Source: Datnioides undecimradiatus
Taxonomy: Eukaryota; Chordata; Actinopteri; Lobotiformes; Datnioididae
Assembly (NCBI GenBank): GCA_008933995.1
Contig: WARS01000011.1
Location: 13,235,516 to 13,299,515 of the forward strand
Reading direction: 5' to 3'
DNA length: 64,000 nucleotides
Both the position numbers and the translations under genes were made by a program. The notes beneath the pieces were generated by a model that was not told the DNA's origin, made no database searches, and was given only the letters and a program-made list of their open reading frames with translations. Shown in pieces: positions 22,951 to 33,258 of the stretch (positions are counted from its first letter, which is position 1; each line of letters opens with the position of its first letter).

Positions 22951-25796
22951 AAAAAGCATAGACCTGATTCTGATATTGTTCAAGACCACCAAATTCTCTT
23001 TAATTTGTTTTCAATCATCGGGATAAACACAGATGAGGATTGTCTGGTGCCAAATTGGCATAAACTGACATGCCATTCACAGCTGATTTTTGCAGTCAAG
23101 CCCTTTTTAGTTTCCATGGTAATGTCTAGATTCCCCTCTTAATTTATGAATGTATATAATGGGATTGTGAGGGGGCACATTAACATCTCATAAATAACAG
23201 GGATATGACCTAGTATCCAGCAGACTCTGGATACAAATCACTTTCTGAATGTTCCATGGAAAGTTAAAGGGGGGGGGGGGGTTGGCTGTCTACTGTGCAC
23301 CCGTATCCGCTGGCCCACGTTCCTGCTCTGGGATCGAGTGTGGAGCTTTGGACATGATCCGTATTCCGAGCCTTATCCCTGCTCCCCTAAGTAGGCCGGT
23401 CTGAGGTCTGAGCTCCAGATCTGCTGGGAAGCGGCCAGGGAAGAGGAGGGACCAGGGGTGGAAATGGGGAGTAAAGTGGAGGGGTCCCAGAGCTGAGCTG
23501 ATTTGGGATTTGTTGCCAAGGCAACCCGGCTACTTTTTTTCCATGTTGAAAATGCAGAGCATGGCGGGAGACCGCACACATGCTGATTTTCCGTTTCACA
23601 CCCTATAGCAACCCCAACCCCCCTCTACTACTGCAGCACCCCCCTGCGACTACGTCTGCATTTTCATCCCCTAAATGAGAAATCAATACCCACTAAAACA
23701 TGACCCTTGCCTCACAGACAAACTCTGACATCCTCCAGTCGTACACTAAATCACATTTTCCTCCTCTGTTTTCCTTTCAGTTCACTCTGCAGGAGTTAAT
23801 GTGGCGTATTCAGAGGAAACAAGAGAAACGGGGAGAGGAGGGCGCATTATGGATGCTGCAGTGGTGACAATAGACATATGCCTCATATGGATTCTGTCCT
23901 TTTCCTGCTGCAGCCACGAGCGAACCGCCACTGTGCTGATGATGAACAGAGGGCGACTAAAAGGGTAAGGCTGGATTTCCTGCTGTGAGGAAACCCCCTC
24001 AACCCCACACACCCTACAGCAGCCCATGCAATGCCAGACAAGAGCTCAACTAACCACCATCACTGCAGAAGTCTGTGCAATTGTCCCACTTCTGCTAGAT
24101 GGACTAATCACACCACAACCACTATCACTGCCACAGGGTGACTGCTGTCTGGGCCACCCACAGTAACAGGAAAAGCAAGGTCACAGCCTTTCGGTGACCC
24201 CTACAGGGTTCCGTAAACCTCCTAACGTTACTGCCTTCAGGAGAACGGGAGTCCTAGAAAAACGCCCGACTCTCCTCCCCTGGCTGCTTTGATTACAGAA
24301 GACGACAGAGGAACAAGCGTGACTCCTGGCATGATTCATGGGTGAGCTCAGCCTTGCTTTTCTAAAGAGCAGCCTTTTCTCATCCTGGCCAAGACAATGA
24401 GGACATGAGTGAGGAGCTGGCTCCATTATGGAGGCCTTACATAAAGGCAGCATTGTGCATGGTAAAAGAAAAAAAAAAGTAGGCTTTTACAGGAGACACA
24501 GGAGGTAGTGGTGTGCTGCGTGATGCTGAGCTGAGCTGAGCATGACAACCAGGCAGGCATGCTTCCCACACACTCCCACACACACACACACACACTGCAG
24601 CAGGTGAGGCATTACGTCAACAGTAGGTCGGTTTGAACTGAACCAAAGCAACGTTCACTAACACTCTAACATTTGTCTCTTTTCCATCCTCACTTCGCGC
24701 CCTGCTCTCACACTCGTCACACACGTCACCTGGGTCCACAGGGTTGCACAGTGCTGACAGACAGGTCAGTGGCGATGTGTTTGGTGTGTGTTTGGGAAAT
24801 ACAGACTCCTAAGCCAGCGCCTGTGGCCGAAGGAGGCCAGGCCAGACCCGTGACGCACAGCCACAGGCAATAAGATTCAACACTAGCTGATTAACACTGC
24901 TGCTATGGTTACAGCAGCTTGAGTGACAGGCCTGCTCCCCTCGCTCCCTCTATGGCCCAACAGGTAGTAGATGACCAAGTTCAATACTACAGGTTCGTAC
25001 CTGCAGTTTTATGATTTACTCAACTGTTTTATATTCTTTTACGATTCAGCTGCTTTGTTGTTCTGTCAGACGAATGAAAAAACAACACAAAAACCACTAG
25101 TGTTGCAGCAATTACTTACTTAATTAGTAAAAATTGTTGTGGCTGCAATCAAATCATTTCAGCAACATCAATAGATGTTTTATTGTTATAATAACTCCAT
25201 GAGCAAAGGCATAACACTGGTCGCATTAGTCACAGAAGTTATGCTCATTTTTACTATTTTCTATCGGATGTGTAGACACATATGGGCTTTTTTGGAGATT
25301 TGTTTTAAATATACAATAATACCAGGAGTTATGTTCATTTAGATGAATCATCCCTTATAAATATGTTACAAGTAGCTAAACCACAACTCGGATATTAAAC
25401 ACAGCATCCAAATGAATACGGTACATCTAATGCACCGCTTACACTTCACCTGATAACACAGTTTATGAATGGGATGAAAGGCCGGCATGAATTGTGACAG
25501 ATAAGCCTTGTGGACCCAGCTGGGTTCAGAGCACTGACTGAGATCAACAGATAGGACCTGATGTGATCAGGCAAGCGGCAGACTAGTGTCAATCCAAAGT
25601 AATACTTATGGGAAAACATCCATGTTTTATGTTTGAAGCCTTTAAGGAGAAAATGAGGATGAAATAAAACAATTTTCTGACTAAAAAACTAAAGCTTTTC
25701 AGCTACAGGATTTATTTCTCCTCATAAATATAAATGTATAAATAGACAAGTTGACAGATTTCATTTATTCTAGATAAAAGGCTGCATGATTATCAC

Positions 25797-25990
25797 TCCT
25801 CCCGTTTGGCTCATTAGGGAGATAATCGCCCAGGCGTGGACTGGATCTGAGCCCGAGTCAAGTCACCTGGCGTCCGTTTCTGAGTCGAGCATTAGCATCA
25901 GAGAGAGCGACAATTAGCCTTCCCCCGCCTGCCCGTCTGCGCTCGTCACACCGGCAGGTCCTGATAGCCTTTCATGGCTGTTAAAAGGGA
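25797..25990. promoter_or_regulatory. Candidate intronic regulatory element
   Basis: A high-complexity segment in cdk17 intron 1, unlike its AT-rich, repeat-bearing flanks. It has several homeodomain-type cores (CTCATTAGG, GCATTAGCA, CAATTAGCC) within 125 bp. Inference only; conservation cannot be judged here. Confidence 0.25.
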
Positions 25991-26221
25991 ACAACAGGCC
26001 ACGCTGCTATCTAGCTGGGGGCAGATGGCAGGATGAGGTTATCAGAATATCAGTTTCCATATCAAACTGCAAACACAAACTGCTCTCAGTAGCCTTTGTA
26101 GTAATTTCAAACAGCCTGCATGCCAGGCACAGTTGTGTGTTACAGCAAACCCTGTTATCTTGTTTGTAACTAACTTTTTTCTGGGGCTGCATGAAAACAC
26201 AAGACGTTTTCTCATCATTCA

Positions 26222-26345
26222 TGGGGCTGCAACTACAAACAATTTTCATTTGCTGATATTTATATTCTCAATCGAGATCTTTCTTCATATGCTCTGATTA
26301 TTAAAGGCATTAATTTCAAAATAAGTGGAAACAAAGCAAATCATC
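26222..26345 (+). mobile_element. hAT-like MITE remnant
   Basis: GGGGCTGCAACTACAAACAATTTTCATTTGC... matches the left end of the AGGGCTGCAACTAACGATTATTTTCATT family. The right part has decayed. Confidence 0.55.
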
Positions 26346-28189
26346 ACATTTATAGATGTAGGTATTTGAACTGAGGAAATGATTGTGGGAAAACTTTTGT
26401 TTCAAACTTGCAAGCGGTGAGAAACTCACTAAGCTTTGAATCAAATGGAAAATTGACTGCATAATTAAGAAATGTATTTTTAGCCATTGAACATTGGTCT
26501 AGTTTCTCAATCCATGATTAGAAAAATCCACTGAGCCGAGGTTGAGCGGGCCTGCGGGTTTCTAAATTCACAGCTAATTAAAAAAAAACCCAAACACACG
26601 GATTTAAACCGGGCTTTTCATTAAACCAGTGAGACCTTAATTATGAATGCCTAAGTACATCTAAATATGTGACGCTATGCTGGATGTAATAACATTGGTT
26701 TGGATGAAGGTGCGTGCGTGTGTGTTTGTGTGACTGTGTGTGTCCACTTCCAAATAAAGACCAGACAAGTGTTCAGACAGCTCCTGCAAATCCTGCCAAG
26801 AGTGACGGGGAAAAAAAGGCAATATTTGTCCCTCACCTGTTTCAGACATTAATACTGCAGATGACAACCTCGATATGTGGTGCAAGTTATTACTGTATAA
26901 CTCAATCAAACAGGTTCTTGGGCCAGCTGGCTTAGCGGCTGCAGTGGGGTCTTTACTACCACCCGACACTCCAGATTCAGACGGAGATAGAGACCAGGGG
27001 AGTGGAAGCGGCCAAACTTGCAAGCATTTGTCTTGTGGGGCAACTGCATGTGAGAGGCCGGAGCTGCATACCGGTGCCAGAGCTCTTATGTTAATGCAGC
27101 AGAGAAAAGAGGAAGAGTTTGTATTCATGGCTATCTATAGATAGGAGTGGTGCCTGTGACATAGCAGCTGTTCCCCTGAGAGCAGTGACACATTAACCTT
27201 CAGCCAGCTGCCTTGGCCTGCCGTTTAAACATGAGCTCACACTCTCAAGAGAGGGCACACACTCATCTTTGCGAAACCTTGAGATGGAATTAAAATTGCC
27301 CAAAAAGTCACTGAAGTTCGGTTTGGAATCACTCTGCAGATTGATAAGGAATCCCTGATAAAAACACATCCGTTTATGTACACACACACGCACACACACA
27401 CCCCCACACACACCCATACGCATACTGGACCATCATCTGATCTGCACTGGGACTCGAGGGATCAGCACCGCATGGCTACAGCTGTTTCACAGCGGGTCAG
27501 GTTACCCTGCCACCACCATCCCCGAGGCCCTCACCAAGGGAACGACCCCACGTCAACATACACGGGCACACTGTCGCCCAACAGCTCCCTGCCCTCCTGC
27601 AGGTACCAGGCTCGACACAAGGTATTTTGAGGACTAACACATCCCCCGAAGCTCCTGGGTGGTACGCATCTTGCGAGGAAGCTCGGCAGCTTGTCACTGT
27701 CAAACCGAAACCTGCTCACAGGAAATGAGAGAAAGTGCTACGGCCACTCTTTCATTCAGCCATCAGCAAAACAAAAAAAACTGTAAAATGTGACACGTAT
27801 GATTGGGTATCAAACCTAGATATATTTGGCACTGACCAAAATGTTTCCAGTGACTGAATGCTTTGCTTTTTTACTTAAACCATATTTTTGACGGCATTTA
27901 TTTAAGACAAATTTCTATTTGGCTCTGAAGAGTCTTGTTTCTTTTATGAAAGGAAATGTTGGCTCTGCAGTTACACACTGATCTTCTTGGTATCGCTGTC
28001 CTAAAAGCCAGGTATTGCATCAGTACCAGTGTCAAAAAATAGTATTGTCATTATCATAAAGGTTAGTTAATGGTATAAAAGGTGAGCAGGGAGTCAGTCA
28101 ACAGAAAATTAATCATAAACTGTTTGAATGTTTTAAGTTTAAAAGTCAGATTTCACCAGTTCCATCTTCTTACATGTTGGTTTTCTCAG

Positions 28190-28352
28190 TCCTCTGTGAC
28201 TGTAAACTGAATACTTAAGACCAAACAACCAAATTGAAGATGAAGAAACTGAAATGGTCACTTGTCAGCAGTCTCACACATTAAACTATCAATGAGTAAA
28301 TCAAAAGATAAATCAGCTGATGAATTGATAATGAAAATGCTCGATTAAGTTA
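28190..28352 (-). mobile_element. hAT-like MITE remnant
   Basis: GACTGTAAACTGAATACTTAAGACCAAACAACC, then GATAATGAAAATGCTCGATTAAG: the order and wording of the same family read on the minus strand. Confidence 0.45.
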
Positions 28353-29563
28353 TTGTCGCTTTGTGTCTTGCAATTTTAAGTTTCTGAGTACCCTATCATT
28401 GCAAACAAAGAAAGTTAGTCCTACCTCGCACATATTAAAAGTTTAGTTCTATGCAAAGTGTAACTCTGGAGAAGGGTTAACTTACTGGAACCACAGTTTG
28501 ACTGTTTTGGGTATTATTTTACATTACATTCATCACATGTGCCCCAAGTCTGTAGACTTTGAATAAGGCTGTTAACAACATGACTCATACTTGAGAACAA
28601 TAAATTCAGTAATAAATATGTAACCACACAGGCTCCTGGGTGTTCTCAAACCAAATGAACTTCCTCATCAGTTTGCCATGAGCATCCCTGCCCCCCTCTC
28701 TCCCCAGAACAATGATGTCTTCCTTTTGGACATCCTGCAAACTTCACAGTCACCTATCTCTCTCTCGCTCTCATACAAACACACATACACACACAGGTTA
28801 ACTCCCTATTGGAGGAAGACACGAGTGCAGGAATTCATTGAAAGCTGCCTCTTGGGGTGAGATTCCTAGAAGCTGCAGGAGACTTTCTTCAAGCTGTTTC
28901 CCATGGAGGCTGCTGCCCTGGCCTTCCTGCACTGCACGGCAGCTGAAAAGGCTTAAATCTGCTGTGTGCGAGTTCACAGACTGGTACTGCTTGCTTCAGA
29001 TGGGGAAAAATAAAAAAATGTTGGGACTAGAAAGACAGGACATGTGTGAAATGTGGGTCAGTGAATGTTTCGGTTGCAACTATGCAAGACGATACACGCA
29101 GAGAGGCTCGACAGCCCTTTTTTTCTATAAAACCACCAAACCTAGTCAACAGTTTAGTCTCAGTTAAACAACCGACTGTTTGTGACACTTCACAACAAAG
29201 CTGACACCAATATTTAACCACGGGGGGGGAGAAAGGATCAAGCATTAACCTCTGTGGAGTTAGTTTACCATTCATTTGTGCTGAGCGCAGTTGACCTGGC
29301 ACTTGGTGTTAGTTAATATGCGTCCAACTGAATCGCTCACACAACAACAGCAGCAGCGGATACAGCAACAGCAACAAACGGTTGCATTCACACCGAGGGC
29401 TGTGAAGTAAACATTAAGCCTGTTTTGTGTCCACGCAGGCTGCTGTGACTGTTTCTCGCGAACCCCCGCGCGGCTCCAACCGGTGTTACAGCCGCTGTTT
29501 CGCCGTGGTTACATTCACAAATTAAATAAGTAAATAAATAAATAAATATTTGAGGAGTCTCAC

Positions 29564-29830
29564 CAGAAACGATGAGCGTTGCTCCGACCGGAGTCCCCGA
29601 CCTCGGAGCTTCTTCTCGGGCCGGACGCCGTCTTTCCCTGCGAGCGTGAAAGACAGAAGAAAAAGCACCGACTGCTACTGCTTCTTCTTCTTCTTCTTCT
29701 TCTTCTTTGTGGTTTCCGTGTGGTGGTGGCTACTTTCTGGTCTCCAGTGTCGCTTTATATCCGCGGGGTTGTAGCTTCCAGCAGCATGGCTTCGTCTTTA
29801 GGCTTTAAAGTTTCACTCCTGGTTGAAAAT
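29564..29830 (-). other. cdk17: cdk17 non-coding first exon (5' end approximate)
   Basis: A donor TTTCTG|GTGAGAC on the minus strand at 29564 lies in CpG-rich sequence about 10 kb upstream of the first coding exon, whose acceptor is at 19543-19544. It is the natural 5' UTR exon. The transcription start is not visible; 29830 is a guess. A (CTT)n tract at 29680-29707 would lie in this UTR or just upstream. Confidence 0.55.
29680..29707. repeat. (CTT)n microsatellite
   Basis: About nine CTT units within the CpG-rich start of cdk17, so possibly in its 5' UTR (as GAA on the transcript). Confidence 0.93.
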
Positions 29831-30164
29831 AGGAAGCGCTGTTGATAGTGGGGTTTTTTTTCTTTCGACCGCAGAGACCATGGCAGTGTGGGAGACGGAG
29901 GTGATTACTGGTTGATCTGAGTGTGTCCTCTGCCTGCTGACGCTGCCTGCCTGCCACCGCACAGCCGGGCTCATGTCAGCGGGGAAACAGCGCCACCCGA
30001 CTGTCGGTGTCGGAAAACACAGACCGGCTGTCAGTGTGGCCCCGCAGCGACCCCTACTGGACGAAATGCTGCAGTCCTACAATTTAACTTTATCATAGCG
30101 GTGAATTGTATCAAAATGCGTAGAAGACGTGTCTGTAAAAGCCCCCCACAGTGTCACTTCGTGG

Positions 30165-30440
30165 TGTTTTTTGAGTCTTTTTGGCACTTTTTGTCTCCTT
30201 GGGGTCATTTTGTGTCATTGCAGTTGCATCATGTTCCTCATTTTGTATCTCTGTGTTGTGTCTTTGTGGTACTGTGATACTTGTGTGTCTCATTTAGGCA
30301 TTTCGTGTCTCTGCAGTTGTTTTGTATCTCTTTACAGAATTCCCCTCAGGGGATTAATAAAGTACTTCTATTCTATTTATTGTATTTTTGTGTCTGCTTG
30401 TGGTCATTTTGTGTCTGTAGTTGTTTTAAATCTTCTCTCT
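30165..30440 (+). repeat. Degenerate minisatellite interrupted by a retroelement-type tail
   Basis: Irregular units around TCATTTTGTGTCT-CTTTGTGG-T repeat for about 270 bp. Embedded at 30334-30380 is TTACAGAATTCCCCTCAGGGGATTAATAAAGT followed by TTCTATTCTATTTAT, resembling the 3' end of teleost non-LTR elements (CCCCAGGGGATCAATAAAGT + TCTA repeats). The long open frames here are repeat artefacts. Confidence 0.55.
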
Positions 30441-31852
30441 TTGTATTCAGAGCTACAACAGATTTCAGCAGACTTGATTTTAAATATATTTGGGGAAAAC
30501 GCAGTAAATACATTTTGTTTTTCTGAAGCGTGAATTCATTTGTTTTATGGTTCAGGCTGCTAGATTAATATATATATTATGATTCAGTTTTATGTACATA
30601 AAATTAAATTTAACTAATGGATGTGAGGAACCATTGCATGGTGTGGAACAAAATATAAAATTGATTTTCTGATTAATAAAAAAATACTCACATGTGGTTT
30701 GAGGGCAAAATCCTGGACATCCTCCAATTTCTGCTGATATATAAAAACAAATACCACAATCTGTGGACAAGAAACCAACTTATTCTCTTATAATGCAACT
30801 GGCTTTCCAACAGCAATTAGCATTTAGAAAAAAGCACAAGTTAGCTAAAGTAATAAGCGCCTCAAAAGTATATTTTGGATCAGATACATTGGCTCAAAAA
30901 CCCAGTTGGTTTGCACCTCTAATGTACAGTAGGACTATATTACTGGGCACAAATATACAGTGTGTGTTTATATTGAATTTAAACCACAGCATTATGTATT
31001 TCCTGAATTCAGAACTCACAGAGTCCCTTTCAACATTTCAATGTCCCAATTAAATATAAGTATAGCAGTAAGTTTGTGAAAAATTAACTTTCCTCCTCTT
31101 ACACGTTTTCCTCACTTATGCGATCAAACTTCATACACATATTCTGAATCCCTCCCTTCAATTTCCTCTCACTTCCCTGAGCAACAATCCCTCCACCTCA
31201 GATCGCCCCACAAAACAATTTAAACATTCACTCTTTTCTGGGGCACAGCCAGAATTCAGGTGGGAAAAAAAGACTCCTGCAAACAGAAGGCTGCATACTT
31301 TCCGGCGGGACTTTATGCAGGAGCAGAGAGAGCAGCCTTGTTGAGAGGCCTCATTCAGCCTTATCCGCATTTGGCAAGAAAAACCCTGCTCCAGCTCTGG
31401 GCTGAGGTTGTTTTCTGTCACTCTTTTTGCCAGAAACGTCAGTGTTTTGGGTGTCTGTCACCCATCTTTTCTCTAGCAGGGCATGTGGTGCATATTCAGC
31501 CTGCAGAGTAATTTCTATAGAGAGCCCTATAAGTTCCCTTCTGCGACTGAAGAAACAGGCCCTTACAGGTCCAAGACTCAAGTACAGTGAATGGAAAAAT
31601 AGGGAGCACAATGACTCTATGATGTCTCAATTAAATCCTGAGCACCACTCTCTCACTTGAAAACACCTCTCTGCTGTTTGTTGGATTCAGCCCTCTTATC
31701 AGATCTGCAGGGTCACTCCCTCCCTGTCCTCTGACAAGCAGTCAATATTCCTCAAGGCTTCCACCCCACCTCTCACATGCATCTCACTCAACTCTCCCTC
31801 CTGGTCTGCCTCACTACTGCTATCTCTCAACAATCCACACGCAGAACTGAAA
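30441..31852. other. Intergenic region between cdk17 and ucma
   Basis: AT-rich to 31080, then higher complexity towards ucma. It must hold the ucma promoter: a TATAAG at 31529-31534 and a TGTGGT (Runx-type core) at 31484-31489 are candidate elements, but each is short and unproven. No gene seen. Confidence 0.45.
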
Positions 31853-33212
31853 ATGTCCTGGACGTATGCAACCCTCCTGGCTCTCCTCACTGTGCTTCTT
31901 GCACTCTCTTGTGAGTCTGACTGAGGAGAATTTATATGTGGAGGATCTTTGGAGTGATGATAGCTATTTGTTTTTGTTGCATTTCATGGATAGGTAAGCA
32001 TGGGAGCCCAGACTCTATGTACTAATTTCAGGCTTTCATGTTTTGTCCTCTGACCCAGTGTCTCCAGAGGCTGACTCTGCAGCTGTGCACAGCAGCACAG
32101 GCAGCACTAAAGACCCACAAGGTGAGGAGCTGCATCAGCTGCATCTCTCCCTTTCTGTTTATACCTTTTATGCTGTGAGATGAACCATCTCCTGCTCCCA
32201 CTGCAGGTCAGATGAAGAGGGTCTTCATGAAGGAGGCCGACGCCTCAAACTTCTTCAGAAGACGCAGCAGACGTGGTGCGAAGTCTCAGGATGAGATTAA
32301 CGGTGAGCTCACTCTGGGATTGATGTTTGGACTGAGGTCTGGTCCACCACGGCGGTGTGTGTTTGTGGTAATTGTTGGCATCTGTGTCTTATTATACGGG
32401 GCATTTTGGCAGCAGGATTAGTCTCACACTAATTTCTTCACCCTTATGCCATGATGGAAGTCATTATGTTGCAGTGAAATTGGTAATAATATAATAACAA
32501 CTCGTTACAAAACCATTTGTCTTCAGAAATAATTTCTTCTAATTTTCTAATCAGAAAACCTTCTACATTGTTAAGCACCCATCCTCACTTTCTTATCAGA
32601 TATTGATTATAATTTAAAAGGTGAGTGTAGGTAAGTTGACTTTTCCTCACAGTAATGAGATTTCGATCCTACACACCTGTCTCTGAAACTTTATGGTGTG
32701 CACAAACGTGTTGTTAGGTCTTAAAATATGAAAACAATCCACTAAGGGGCTGAAATAAATACAGGAAAGTTCACAAAGTCAAGTAATTCCCTGGAAATAT
32801 GTGTAATTCGCAAAAAGACAGGAAATTCAGCTAAATGACATTTGTTTTTTTGAAAGTTAATTAGATCTGACTGAATTGATCTGAAGGAAACACTGTCCAT
32901 TGTTGAGAAACTGTCTCGCACAACATGCTCTAAACATCAGACATCAGACAACATGCAAGTCCTGGTTGGTAAAGTTTGTTAAATACATGAATACTGCATG
33001 AAATAAGAGACCTGAGTGGAAAGAGGACACTGCGTTGTAATAGAAACAGTTGACAGTGTTGTTTCTTAACAAACATGTTAATGACAACCTGAATGTTTTT
33101 ATCACCAAGGCAGCAATTATCTGTTTTCTGAACCTGGCCTGAGCAGAGGTCAGACTTGGACCGGTCTTCCTCTGCAGCAGGAGTCACAGGGCAGTATGGA
33201 GCTCACAAACAA

Positions 33213-33258
<46 letters not shown>

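Larger units (their letters stand above)
19543..29563 (-). other. cdk17 intron 1 (10 kb)
   Basis: Separates the non-coding first exon from the ATG exon. Contains SINE and hAT-like repeat remnants (21520-22110, 22855-22950, 26222-26345, 28190-28352), a 13-G run near 23269-23281, imperfect CA tracts (24580-24595, 27379-27419) and a high-complexity TAAT-rich segment at 25797-25990. No coding exon recognised. Confidence 0.6.
29400..30060 (-). promoter_or_regulatory. cdk17: CpG-rich promoter region of cdk17
   Basis: CpG-dense segment (for example CGCGAACCCCCGCGCGGC near 29456-29475 and 29570-29650) surrounding the non-coding first exon, in contrast to AT-rich flanks. No TATA box is evident. CpG-island promoters are usual for broadly expressed kinases. 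Boundaries are approximate. Confidence 0.55.

Noticed and set aside
29682..29707. Run giving poly-Leu/poly-Phe peptides near the cdk17 promoter
   Set aside because: Simple (CTT)n repeat, not a coding exon.
30044..30060. GCGACCCCTACTGGACG as a third CTCF-type motif near the cdk17 promoter
   Set aside because: One mismatch at an important core G, so not strong enough to list.
30129..30533. 134-aa Cys/Phe/Val-rich open frame resembling a membrane protein
   Set aside because: Falls on a degenerate TTTTGTGTCT minisatellite. Hydrophobicity is a by-product of T/G-rich repeats.
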